A stretch of DNA of 64,000 nt, taken from positions 1 through 64,000 of the forward strand of contig CAVUAT010000012.1 in the NCBI GenBank assembly GCA_963739545.1, in the 5' to 3' direction. The notes beneath the pieces are model-generated. The model was not told where the DNA came from. It did not search any database and saw only the letters and a list, made by a program, of their open reading frames with translations. This document shows, in pieces, positions 9,014-16,872 of the stretch; the first letter of the stretch is position 1; every line of letters starts with the position of its first letter. Source of the stretch: CAVUAT01 sp963739545. Its GTDB lineage: Bacteria > Actinomycetota > Thermoleophilia > Solirubrobacterales > 70-9. A program made the translations under genes and the position numbers.

Positions 9014-9751
9014 TCAGGCCTTGAGCTGGCGCCCATCGGAGGCGTCGGCCTCGGGCTCCTCGCCCGTCGGCAGCAGGTCGGCGTCCTCCTGGTCGAAGGG
9101 CTCGGTTTCGGGCTCCGGCTCGGCCTCGGCCTCGCGCGCGGCGGGGTCGAGCTGCTCGGGAACGGCGAAACGGTCGCCCTCGTCGGCCGGGCTGTGCTCG
9201 ATTGCGGCCTCCGAGAGCTTGCCCTTTAGGGACTCGATGTCGCCGATCACCTCATCGCGCCTGCTGACGAGGTCCGCGATCACCGATTCGACGTCCTCCC
9301 GGCGGCGGGTGCCCTCGTCGACGATCCGGTGGGACTGCGCCTCGGCGTCCGCGATGGCGGCGTCGGCGTCGGCCGCCGCGTCCTCGCGGATCTTGGCGGC
9401 GTCGGCGTCCGCGCTCTTTCGGGTGGAGTCGGCGTAGGCGTCCGCCTCGGCTGAGCGCTCCTCCGCGTAGGCGTCGGCGTCGCTCCGGACGCGCTCGGAC
9501 TCCGTGCGCGCCTCGGAGATGATCTCCTGGGCGCTGTCCTCGGCCTGCGAGAGGATCGCACCTGTGCGCTCGCCGACGCGCTCGAGCTCGCGCTTGACGG
9601 TCTCGGATCGTGACTCGTCCCCTCCGCCGGTCTCGAGCCAGTCGGCCAGCCGCGAGAGGAACTTCTCGACCTCCTGCTTGTCGTAGCCCCGCTTCGACGA
9701 CGGGAAAGTCGCGTTGCGAATGCGGTCGAGGCTCGTCTGGTCAACGCCCAT
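9014..9751 (-). CDS. DivIVA-domain coiled-coil protein
   Basis: This 245-residue protein starts with the DivIVA membrane-curvature domain (residues about 6-40, including FPSSKRGYDKQEVEKFL). It continues as a long Ala/Asp/Glu/Arg-rich coiled coil (about 50-190) and ends in an acidic Pro/Glu tail. DivIVA/Wag31 proteins mark poles and septa in actinobacteria and organise cell-wall growth. This one lies between 3-hydroxybutyryl-CoA dehydrogenase and an acyl-CoA carboxylase subunit, with gaps of 5 and 8 bp. It may be a secondary DivIVA-like protein rather than the essential polar growth factor. Confidence 0.82.
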   Translation of the reverse strand: MGVDQTSLDRIRNATFPSSKRGYDKQEVEKFLSRLADWLETGGGDESRSETVKRELERVGERTGAILSQAEDSAQEIISEARTESERVRSDADAYAEERSAEADAYADSTRKSADADAAKIREDAAADADAAIADAEAQSHRIVDEGTRRREDVESVIADLVSRRDEVIGDIESLKGKLSEAAIEHSPADEGDRFAVPEQLDPAAREAEAEPEPETEPFDQEDADLLPTGEEPEADASDGRQLKA

Positions 9752-9756
9752 GCGGC

Positions 9757-10638
9757 TTACTCCTGATCAACGGGGACAGGCTTGTCACCCGAGTAATCGT
9801 AGAACCCCTTGCCGGACTTTCTCCCAAATTCTCCTGCATCCACCATCTTCTGCAGGATGGCGGGCGCGGCGAACCGGTCCTCGCCGTATGCGTCGACCAT
9901 CACGTTCGAGATCGAGACCAGCGTGTCGAGCCCGACGAAGTCAGCGAGCGTAAGCGGGCCCATCGGGTGGCTGGCACCGGCCATCATCCCGGCGTCGATG
10001 TCGGCGATCGAGCCGACTCCCTGCTCGTGCGCGCGCATAGCGTCAAGCATGTAGGGGACGAGGAGGCGGTTGACGATGAACCCGCGGTTGTCGCCTGCGG
10101 CGACCGTCGTCTTGCCGAGCTCCTCGCCGATCTTGAACCCGAGGTCGTAGGCGTCGTCGCTCGTGCCCTCGGCCTTGACGACCTCGAGCAGCGGCATCAC
10201 CTGGGCTGGATTGAAGAAGTGCAAACCGAGGAAGCGCTCGCCGCGACCGGTAGCGCTCGCCTGGTCGGCGACGGCCAAGGACGAGGTGTTGGTGGCGAAG
10301 TAGGCGTCGTCCTTGACGATTCCGTCGACCTCCTTCCACATCTCGAGCTTCGCGTCGAGGTCCTCGGTGATCGCCTCGATCACGAGGTCGCACTCGGCGA
10401 GGTCCGCGTAGTCGAGGGTGCCCGTGATGCGGCCGAGCACGGCGTCAGCGTCGGCCTGCTCCATCTTGCCCTTCGAGACCGCCTTGCCGAGCTGCTTCTC
10501 GATCTTGCCCACGCCCTTGTCGAGCTTGCCCTGGTCGACCTCGCGGACGACGACGTCCCAGCCGTTCTGGGCGCAGATCTGGGCGATTCCGTGGCCCATC
10601 AGGCCGCAGCCCAGGACGCCGACTTTGTTGATCTCCAT
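9757..10638 (-). CDS. hbd: 3-hydroxybutyryl-CoA dehydrogenase
   Basis: This 293-residue NAD(P)-dependent enzyme interconverts acetoacetyl-CoA and 3-hydroxybutyryl-CoA. The N-terminal Rossmann motif GCGLMGHG is at about residues 10-17. NTSSL, the catalytic His in LGLHFFNPAQVMPLLE, and the C-terminal RKSGKGFYDY are all present. Length matches the family. A strong ribosome site (AAGGAGGAG) precedes the ATG by 10 bp. It heads an operon with the DivIVA-like protein and an acyl-CoA carboxylase subunit. It would feed crotonyl-CoA toward Ccr at 39602 or handle butyrate oxidation. Confidence 0.93.
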   Translation of the reverse strand: MEINKVGVLGCGLMGHGIAQICAQNGWDVVVREVDQGKLDKGVGKIEKQLGKAVSKGKMEQADADAVLGRITGTLDYADLAECDLVIEAITEDLDAKLEMWKEVDGIVKDDAYFATNTSSLAVADQASATGRGERFLGLHFFNPAQVMPLLEVVKAEGTSDDAYDLGFKIGEELGKTTVAAGDNRGFIVNRLLVPYMLDAMRAHEQGVGSIADIDAGMMAGASHPMGPLTLADFVGLDTLVSISNVMVDAYGEDRFAAPAILQKMVDAGEFGRKSGKGFYDYSGDKPVPVDQE

Positions 10639-10688
10639 GCTTGTGACACTCCTCCTTGAAAGGGAACGGACGGTCGCGCAGCCTAACG

Positions 10689-10733
10689 GCCGCAGGCCGT
10701 TCAGGTTTGATGCCGCAGGCCGTTCAGGTTTGA
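10689..10733. repeat. Two 22-bp direct repeats in the hbd/sulfatase divergent promoter region
   Basis: The 22-bp unit GCCGCAGGCCGTTCAGGTTTGA occurs at 10689-10710 and again at 10712-10733, one base apart. The first copy also ends a small hairpin (ACGGCC/GGCCGT). The repeats lie between the divergent hbd operon and the second sulfatase, so they could be regulator sites or simple slippage duplications. Confidence 0.85.
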
Positions 10734-10823
10734 CGGGCGACGGTCGCTGGTGCCGTCGCTATCGTGACCGCAATCACCGCGACGTCCTAGGCGGGGGCGC
10801 TACCGCGGTGCCAGGGACGTGTT

Positions 10824-12335
10824 GTGAGACCGATGCGCGGATGCGACAGACAGCGGCTGCGGCTGGGCGCGGGACTATGCGCCCTCGCGCTGCTGATCGC
10901 GCTCGCGGGAGCGCCTACCGCGCCGGCCAAGGACGGGCCGAACAAGCGCGAGCGCGCGCAGGCGCTTCGCAAGAAGAACGCGAAGCAGAAGCGCCCGAAT
11001 GTGGTCGTGGTGATGACCGACGACCAGAACGAATCGATGCTCGGCATGGACCTGACCCAGCGCCTGCTCGGAGGCGCCGGCACGACGTTCCGCAACAGCT
11101 ACGTCTCCTTTCCCCTCTGCTGCCCCTCGCGCGCGACCTTCCTCACCGGGCAGTACTCACACAACCACGGCGTCTTCACGACCGAGCTGCCGAACGGCTA
11201 CAACGGCCTCAATCACACGAACACGCTGCCCGTCTGGCTGCGCACGTCGGGCTACCGGACCGCGATGGTCGGCAAGTACCTGAACGGGTACGGGATCAAC
11301 GACTTCATCCCCGAGGCGGTCTCCGACGCACGCGAGATCCCCCCGGGCTGGACCGAGTGGTACGGGCTGACCGGCGGCCTCGAACAGCGGCGCTACCGCT
11401 ACAAGCTGAACGAGCAGGGCAGGATCCGCTACTACAAGACCGGGGACCGCAACTACGTCACCGACGTCCTCTCGAGCAAGGCCGTCGATTTCGTCAAGCG
11501 CCAGGCGAAATTCCCGAAGCCGTTCTTCCTCTGGTTCAACCCGACCGCGCCCCACGGCGAGGCCGGCAGCGCCTTCGGAGCCACGCGCGACCCGGAGCCC
11601 GCGAAGCGCCACCTCGGCCGGTACGAGTTGGCGAAGGCGCCCCGCACGCCGAACTTCGACGAGGCCGACGTCTCGGACAAGCCGTCCGGGATCGCGGCCA
11701 CGCCGCCGCTGAACGAGGAGGAGATCGCCGACATCGACCGCCGCTACCGCGGCCGCCTCGAGAGCCTGCTCGCCGTCGACGAAGCGGTGAAGCGGATCGT
11801 CGGCAGGCTGCGCAAGGCCAACGACCTGCGCAGGACCTACATCTTCTTCACCTCCGACAACGGCCTGCTGCTCGGCGCGCACCGGCTGCTGTTCAAGAAC
11901 TACATCTACGAGGAGTCGACCCGCGTGCCCCTGATCGTGCGAGGACCCGGCTTCCCCGCAGGCGTCGTGCGCGACCAGAACGTCAGCAACGTCGACCTGG
12001 CGCCGACGATCACCGCCCTGACGGGCACCACCCCCGGTCTCGTCATGGACGGCCGCTCCCTGCTGCCCGCCGCGCAGAACCCGGTCGCCGCCACCGCCCG
12101 CGACGTCCTCTTCGAGAGCGAGGTCAACGGGGGCTCAGTCGGCGTGCGCAGCGGCCCCTGGGTCTACATCGACAACGGCCCCGACGACACGGCCGAGCTC
12201 TACAACCTCACGACGGACCCGTTCCAGCTCCAGAGCCTGCACGCCAGCGGCCTACCCCAGCACGTCTCCATACGCAACCAGCTCAGGGCGCGGCTGAACG
12301 CGTATCGGAACTGCGTGGGGCTCAGCTGTCCGTAG
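10824..12335 (+). CDS. Secreted sulfatase, second copy
   Basis: This 503-residue sulfatase is related to the one at 750-2444. A signal peptide or anchor (about residues 11-34, ending near Ala-Pro-Ala) is followed by a Lys/Arg-rich stretch, VVVMTDDQ at 61-68, and the formylglycine motif C-C-P-S-R at 99-103. A later TSDNGLLLGAHR segment carries metal ligands, and conserved RVPLIVRGPG and LAPTI segments follow. It probably cleaves sulfate esters outside the membrane; the substrate is unknown. Both copies share the LSSTL/LAPTI-type tail and a final Cys-rich end (VGLSCP here), which argues for a common origin. Confidence 0.9.
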   Translation: MRPMRGCDRQRLRLGAGLCALALLIALAGAPTAPAKDGPNKRERAQALRKKNAKQKRPNVVVVMTDDQNESMLGMDLTQRLLGGAGTTFRNSYVSFPLCCPSRATFLTGQYSHNHGVFTTELPNGYNGLNHTNTLPVWLRTSGYRTAMVGKYLNGYGINDFIPEAVSDAREIPPGWTEWYGLTGGLEQRRYRYKLNEQGRIRYYKTGDRNYVTDVLSSKAVDFVKRQAKFPKPFFLWFNPTAPHGEAGSAFGATRDPEPAKRHLGRYELAKAPRTPNFDEADVSDKPSGIAATPPLNEEEIADIDRRYRGRLESLLAVDEAVKRIVGRLRKANDLRRTYIFFTSDNGLLLGAHRLLFKNYIYEESTRVPLIVRGPGFPAGVVRDQNVSNVDLAPTITALTGTTPGLVMDGRSLLPAAQNPVAATARDVLFESEVNGGSVGVRSGPWVYIDNGPDDTAELYNLTTDPFQLQSLHASGLPQHVSIRNQLRARLNAYRNCVGLSCP

Positions 12336-12375
12336 GGCGTAGAGGGTGGCGGGGCGCCGGCGCCGCCCATTCGTT

Positions 12376-12641
12376 CCCTCGCTGATTCGCCGAGGACACG
12401 CAGCTGCCGGTCCGAGCGTCGCGCGGCGGCTGCATGTGCTCGCTCACGAACGGACGACACCGACGCCACCACACGCGACGTCCTTCGGCAGCACCTGAGC
12501 CCGGCGCGGCCCTTTCGGCAGCACCTGAGCCCGGCGCGGCTGTGGTGCGGGTCCCGCGCGCGTCCGCAGGGGGCGTATGCAGCCGCCGCGAAGGCATCAG
12601 GGACGGCGCTGCGGCAGCTCGGCGAATCAGCCCCCGAGGGC
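12376..12641. repeat. Large imperfect palindrome (about 265 bp) enclosing a tandem repeat
   Basis: The 339-bp gap 12336-12674 contains no convincing gene. Instead it is an imperfect inverted repeat with a single axis near 12506. Perfect 14-bp blocks 12381-12394 / 12618-12631 and 12422-12435 / 12577-12590 share exactly the same axis. Shorter blocks (12451-12456 / 12561-12566; 12467-12473 / 12541-12547; CCCTC/GAGGG at the ends) lie within a few bases of it. The loop of about 67 bases is a near-identical tandem duplication. The DNA or its transcript could fold into one very long stem. It may be a small non-autonomous element or a structured RNA. Confidence 0.8.
12482..12540. repeat. Tandem 29/30-bp duplication at the centre of the palindrome
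   Basis: The unit beginning CCTTCGGCAGCACCTGAGCC is present at 12482-12510 and again at 12511-12540, differing by one inserted T. It forms the loop of the surrounding inverted repeat and is not itself palindromic. Confidence 0.9.
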
Positions 12642-12674
12642 GTGCGCTGGACCCGCCCCCCTAGCGACCCGGCC

Positions 12675-13055
12675 TCATGCTGCCGACAGCTCGTCGAGCT
12701 TCGCTCTCATCCCGGCGGCGAGCGCGTTCACTCCGCTCATCGGCCTCACGTAGACCGCCATCTCGGTGATCTTGCCGTTGTCGTCGAAGCGAAGCAGGTC
12801 TATGCCCTGAAGGTCGCGATCTCCGACGTGGGCGCTGAAGGCGAGCGTGGCCGTCTTGCCGGTCTCGGTGTGGTCGGTGTAGCGGAAGTCCTCGAACACC
12901 TGAAGCACGGCGGTGAGCAGCGTCGCAACCGCCTCGCGGCCCTGGTAAGGCTTGAACACGACCGGGCTGGAGAAGGTGACGTCCTCGGCGAAGAGATCGT
13001 CGATCGCCGAGAAGTCCTTGGCCTCGGCCGCGGCGCGGAACGTGTCGCTCAGCAT
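12675..13055 (-). CDS. NTF2/SnoaL-like small protein
   Basis: This 126-residue single-domain protein has the NTF2-like cone-fold pattern. An N-terminal helix (FRAAAEAKDFSAIDDLFAED) is followed by VTFSSPVVFKPYQGREAV and alternating beta strands ending YVRPMSG. Members act as polyketide cyclases, isomerases or ligand carriers; no catalytic residues can be assigned here. It is the last gene of a minus-strand run SDR / thioesterase / HMG-CoA lyase / this gene, with 9 bp to HMG-CoA lyase. Confidence 0.75.
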   Translation of the reverse strand: MLSDTFRAAAEAKDFSAIDDLFAEDVTFSSPVVFKPYQGREAVATLLTAVLQVFEDFRYTDHTETGKTATLAFSAHVGDRDLQGIDLLRFDDNGKITEMAVYVRPMSGVNALAAGMRAKLDELSAA

Positions 13056-13064
13056 GGCGGGAGC

Positions 13065-13982
13065 CTATCCCCCGCGCCGCCAATCGACCGGTCCCGCGGT
13101 GAGGACGTGGGCGCCCAGCGGGCGGCCGAGCACATCCTGCGCCGCGCGCGACGCCTCGATCAGCTTCGGCAGGTCGACACCCGTGGCGACATCCATCTCG
13201 TGCAGCATCGAGATCAGGTCCTCGCTCGAGATGTTGCCGGTAGCCCCCGGCGGGACCGGGCAGCCGCCGAGCTCGCCGAACGAGCTCTCGAACGAGGTGA
13301 CGCCCGCGTCGACCGCCGCCAGCACGTTGGCGAGCCCCTGGCCGCGGGTGTTGTGGAAGTGAGCGGTGAGCTCGACGCCGGGGAGCTCACCGGGCGCCCG
13401 GTCGAAGAACTCTCGGACCTGGCGCGGGTTGGCCATCCCGGTGGTGTCGCCGAACCCGACCTCCTCGCAGCCGAACGCGACGAGCTTCGAGGCGATCTCG
13501 AACACCCTGTCGACTGGGACCTCGCCTTCGTACGGGCAGCCGAAGCTGGTCGAGATCACGCCCTCGCAACGCAGTCCCGCCTCGCGCCCCGCGCCGATCG
13601 TGTCCTCGAGACCGTCCAGCGACTCGGCGATCGTGCGCTTGACGTTCTTGCGGTTGTGCGTCTCCGAGGCGGAGAGGAAGAAGTTCGCCTCCTGGAAGCG
13701 GTCGCGCTGCTCGAGCGCGTTGTCGAGGCCCTTGCGGTTCGGGATCAACACCGAGTAGGCGACGCCGTCGCGCGGCTCGAGCCCGCTGAGCACCTCGGCG
13801 GCGTCGGCGAGCTGGGGAATCACGTCGGGGCGAACGAACGAGGTCACCTCGATCCGCCGCAGCCCCGAGTCGGCGAGCATCCCGATCAGCCGCAGCTTCT
13901 CGGCCGTTTCGATCACCTCGGGCTCGTTCTGGAAGCCGTCCCTGGGGCCGACTTCGCGGATCTTCACTGCCGAAGGCGTCAC
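13065..13982 (-). CDS. Hydroxymethylglutaryl-CoA lyase
   Basis: HMG-CoA lyase cleaves HMG-CoA to acetoacetate and acetyl-CoA, the last step of leucine degradation. This 305-residue TIM-barrel protein has EVGPRDGFQNEP (catalytic Arg and metal Asp), EVTSFV, the metal-binding His pair in ELTAHFHNTRG, and the loop GGCPVPPGATGNISSEDL with the redox/catalytic Cys. GTG at 13982 was chosen because VTPSAVKIREVG matches the usual start of the family; a TTG at 14030 would add 16 residues. The product acetoacetate is the substrate of the broken acetoacetyl-CoA synthetase at 5413. Confidence 0.88.
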   Translation of the reverse strand: MTPSAVKIREVGPRDGFQNEPEVIETAEKLRLIGMLADSGLRRIEVTSFVRPDVIPQLADAAEVLSGLEPRDGVAYSVLIPNRKGLDNALEQRDRFQEANFFLSASETHNRKNVKRTIAESLDGLEDTIGAGREAGLRCEGVISTSFGCPYEGEVPVDRVFEIASKLVAFGCEEVGFGDTTGMANPRQVREFFDRAPGELPGVELTAHFHNTRGQGLANVLAAVDAGVTSFESSFGELGGCPVPPGATGNISSEDLISMLHEMDVATGVDLPKLIEASRAAQDVLGRPLGAHVLTAGPVDWRRGG

Positions 13983-14050
13983 GCGGGAAAGGCTAGAGAC
14001 ATGCAACGGCGGACTTACCTGGTGCTTCAAGGGATCCGACCGGTCCGGCG

Positions 14051-14422
14051 TCAGTCCGCCTTGACTTCCCCGACCTGAATCACGCGGCGCTCGTGGGTGC
14101 CGACGCCGATCGTGCGATCTCCCTCGGTCACCTCCACGTCGAAGCGCAGCTTGCGCTCGTCGGCGATCTCTCGAAGCTTCGAGTGGACGACGCAGGTCGC
14201 GCCCTCCATCGACCCGGCGACGTGCTTGATGCAGACCTCGAAGCCGACGGTGGCCTTCCCCTCGGGCAGGTTCTCGATGGCGAGCATCGCCGACGTCCGC
14301 TCCATCATCCCGATCATCCCCGGGGTCGAGAGGACGCTGACCCCGATCGTGCCGCCGACGTCGGTGACCAGGCGGTCCTCAACTACGAACTCGTCCGAGC
14401 GCTCGATCCCCGGCTCGAGCAC
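14051..14422 (-). CDS. FlK-like hotdog-fold acyl-CoA thioesterase
   Basis: This 123-residue hotdog protein resembles fluoroacetyl-CoA thioesterase FlK. The three FlK catalytic residues (Thr42, Glu50, His76 in the Streptomyces enzyme) have counterparts with identical spacing: Thr33 and Glu41 in STPGMIGMMERTS, and His67 in CIKHVAG. Thr-to-Glu is 8 residues and Glu-to-His 26 in both. Most such homologues are of unknown specificity; hydrolysis of a short acyl-CoA from the neighbouring leucine/acyl-CoA pathway is more likely than fluoroacetate resistance. It sits between an SDR (37-bp gap) and HMG-CoA lyase on the same strand. Confidence 0.8.
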   Translation of the reverse strand: MLEPGIERSDEFVVEDRLVTDVGGTIGVSVLSTPGMIGMMERTSAMLAIENLPEGKATVGFEVCIKHVAGSMEGATCVVHSKLREIADERKLRFDVEVTEGDRTIGVGTHERRVIQVGEVKAD

Positions 14423-14459
14423 TACTCGGCGCCTCCTCTGCTTCGCGTCCGGGGGCGCC

Positions 14460-15197
14460 TCAACCGACCATCCCCATGCCGCCCGAGACGCCGATGATCT
14501 CGCCCGTCACGTATGAGGCGTCGTCGGAGGCGAGGAAGGCGACGGCTGCGGCGACCTCGTCGGGCTGGCCCATGCGGCGGAGCTGGGTGCCGGCCTTCAT
14601 GTTCTCGATGATCTTGGCGCCGATCTCGCCGAACTCGGTCGCCTGCATCAGCAGAGGAGTCTCGATCGGCCCCGGCGCGATGCCGTTGGCGTTGATCCCG
14701 AAACGCGCGCCCTCGCGCGCCATCACCTTGGTGAAGGCGATTACGCCGCCCTTGGCCGCCGAGTAGACGGCCGAGCCCTTCGATCCGACGCGGCCGGCCT
14801 CGGATGCGATGTTCACGAGCCGCCCGTAGCCCGCCTCCTGCATCCCGGGAAGGGCGGCGTAGGTGCAGTTGAGAACCCCGTGGAGGTTGACGGCGAGGAC
14901 CTTCTCCCACTGCTCGGGGGTCGTCTGCGTGAAGAAGCCGAATTCGTCTGTGCCCGCGTTGTTGACGAGGATGTCGATGGTTCCCGTCGCCTCGAGTGCG
15001 CCGCGCGCCGACTCGAGGTCGGTGACGTCCAGGCGCACCACCTCACCGGAGATCTCACCGGCGACCTGTTCGGCCCCGTCGACGTTGACGTCGCCAATCG
15101 TCACCTTCGCCCCCTCGGCGGCGAGCCGCCGCGAGATAGCGGCGCCGATCCCGCTGGCGCCGCCGGTCACCAACGCCTTCTTCCCCTCCAGTCTCAC
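14460..15197 (-). CDS. Short-chain dehydrogenase/reductase (FabG-like)
   Basis: This 245-residue classical SDR has the cofactor motif TGGASGIG at about 12-19, the NNAG motif, the catalytic Ser in NIASEAG, and the catalytic Tyr-Lys pair in VYSAAKGG. The C-terminal PG and DDASYVTGEIIGVSGG segments are typical of 3-oxoacyl-ACP reductase-like and 3-hydroxyacyl-CoA dehydrogenase enzymes. It heads the operon with the FlK-like thioesterase and HMG-CoA lyase, so a role in acyl-CoA or branched-chain catabolism is plausible. It is divergent from npdG with only 30 bp between starts. Confidence 0.88.
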   Translation of the reverse strand: MRLEGKKALVTGGASGIGAAISRRLAAEGAKVTIGDVNVDGAEQVAGEISGEVVRLDVTDLESARGALEATGTIDILVNNAGTDEFGFFTQTTPEQWEKVLAVNLHGVLNCTYAALPGMQEAGYGRLVNIASEAGRVGSKGSAVYSAAKGGVIAFTKVMAREGARFGINANGIAPGPIETPLLMQATEFGEIGAKIIENMKAGTQLRRMGQPDEVAAAVAFLASDDASYVTGEIIGVSGGMGMVG

Positions 15198-15227
15198 GCG
15201 CGAGACCCTAACGCTAGGGTGGCCCGC

Positions 15228-15911
15228 ATGCCCGACGCCATCCCGATTCTCGGCGGCACCGGCGCCCTCGGCTACGGCCTGGCGCTGCGTTGGGCGCAGG
15301 CCGGCCAGGAGATCGCGATCGGCTCCCGCGACGCCGATCGCGCGGAGGAGTCGGCCCGTAAGCTCTCCGACGCCGTTCCCGGGGCAAAGGTCGAGGGACT
15401 CGAGAACGGCGACGCGGTCAAGCGCGGGCCGATCGTCTTCCTCAGCGTTCCCTTCCGCGCGCAGTCAGAGACCCTGAACAACCTTCGCGAGCACCTCGCC
15501 GAAGGGCAGATTCTGGTCGACTGCACGGTGCCACTGGCGGCCGCGGTCGGCGGCAAGGCGACCCGCACCCTCGGGGTCTGGCAGGGCTCCGCCGCCCAGC
15601 AGGCGCAGGAGATGGTCCCCGAGGGGGTCACCGTGATCTCGGCTCTGCATACGGTCGGCGCCCCGTCGCTCGCCGGAGGCGAGACGCTCGATGAGGACGT
15701 GCTCGTCTGCGGCGACAAGAAGGCCCCAAAGGCGAAGGTCGCTCGGCTGATCGAGCTGATCGACGGCCTGCGGCCCGTCAACGCAGGCCCGCTGGAGATG
15801 GCGCGGATCGTCGAGACGCTGACCCCGATGCTGATCTCGGTCAACGTGCGGCACAAGTCCCACGCCGGGATCAAGATCACGGGCCTCCCCGAAGGCGACC
15901 ACTGGGAGTGA
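15228..15911 (+). CDS. npdG: NADPH-dependent F420 reductase
   Basis: NpdG (Fno) transfers hydride between NADPH and oxidised coenzyme F420. This 227-residue Rossmann protein has ILGGTGALGYGLA near the N-terminus, the NADPH-phosphate-binding GSRD at about 33-36, and the family's VPFRAQSETL and LHTVGAPSL segments. ATG at 15228 is preferred to the long upstream frame, which is antisense to the SDR. It stands first in the plus-strand F420 cluster, 4 bp before cofD, which supports the assignment. Confidence 0.92.
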   Translation: MPDAIPILGGTGALGYGLALRWAQAGQEIAIGSRDADRAEESARKLSDAVPGAKVEGLENGDAVKRGPIVFLSVPFRAQSETLNNLREHLAEGQILVDCTVPLAAAVGGKATRTLGVWQGSAAQQAQEMVPEGVTVISALHTVGAPSLAGGETLDEDVLVCGDKKAPKAKVARLIELIDGLRPVNAGPLEMARIVETLTPMLISVNVRHKSHAGIKITGLPEGDHWE

Positions 15912-15915
15912 GCGC

Positions 15916-16851
15916 GTGATCGAGCGGGCGGTCGTGCTCGCCGGCGGCACAGGCGGCGCCAAGCTGGCCGAGGGAATGCAGCAGCTACTCGGCGAGGGCC
16001 TGTCGGTGATCGCGAACACCGCCGACGACGTCGAGATCCTCGGCGCCGACGTCTCACCCGACCCTGACCTGATCACCTATTGGCTCTCGGGCGAGATCGA
16101 CGAGGCGCGGGGCTGGGGGCTGAAAGGGGACACGACGACGGTGATGGATCGGATGGTTCAGCTCGGCGCGCCCGATTGGTTCCACCTCGCCGACCGCGAC
16201 TTCGCTACCTGCCTCTACCGCCGCGCATTCGTCGAGGAGGGCGGGACGCGAACCGGCGCGCAGAGCCAGATCGCACGAGCGCTCGGGGTCAGTGCCGCCG
16301 TGCTGCCCATGACCGAGCAGCCCGTCCGCACCCGGGTCCGGACGGCGAGGGGCTGGCGCGGCCTGCAGGAGTTCCTCGTGGCGGACCGCGGCGAGCCCGA
16401 GATCGAGGGCGTCGAGATCGCGGGCATCGCCGAAGTGGCGCCGACGCCCGAGGTACTGGCGGCGATCGCCGCTGCCGACGCGATAGTGATCGGCCCGTCG
16501 AACCCGGTCATATCGATCGGCCCGATCCTCGCCGTGGCGGGGATGCGCGAGGCGCTCGCGGCCTCGGGGGCCCCGATCGCCGCGGTCAGCCCCTACGTGG
16601 AGGGGCGTGTGGTCAAGGGGCCCACCGATTCGTTCATGGCCGCGATCGGGCGGCCCTCGACCGCTGCGGGCGTCGCCTCCCTGTACGCGGGTCTGATCGG
16701 CGGGATGGTCTGCGACGAGGGCGACCCGGACCCTCCCCCGGACGGGATCGAAGTACTGCGGTGTCCGACGCTGATGGACGGCCCCGCCGGGCGCCGAGCC
16801 GTGGCTCAGAAAACCCTCGAGTTTGCGGCCTCGTTGACCGGGCAGCAATAG
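15916..16851 (+). CDS. cofD: 2-phospho-L-lactate/phosphoenolpyruvate transferase CofD (FbiA)
   Basis: CofD/FbiA joins FO to the activated three-carbon unit to make (dehydro) F420-0. This 311-residue protein has the GTP-moiety-binding start LAGGTGGAKLAEG, NTADD at about 33-37, the WGLKGDTTTV segment, and GPSNPVISIGPIL near residue 195. The C-terminal PTLMDGPAGR ending fits as well. The GTG start lies 4 bp after npdG. In actinobacteria the three-carbon donor is usually phosphoenolpyruvate-derived. It acts between cofC and cofE, both immediately downstream. Confidence 0.93.
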   Translation: MIERAVVLAGGTGGAKLAEGMQQLLGEGLSVIANTADDVEILGADVSPDPDLITYWLSGEIDEARGWGLKGDTTTVMDRMVQLGAPDWFHLADRDFATCLYRRAFVEEGGTRTGAQSQIARALGVSAAVLPMTEQPVRTRVRTARGWRGLQEFLVADRGEPEIEGVEIAGIAEVAPTPEVLAAIAAADAIVIGPSNPVISIGPILAVAGMREALAASGAPIAAVSPYVEGRVVKGPTDSFMAAIGRPSTAAGVASLYAGLIGGMVCDEGDPDPPPDGIEVLRCPTLMDGPAGRRAVAQKTLEFAASLTGQQ

Positions 16852-16872
16852 ATCTTTAGCCTGCATACACGC

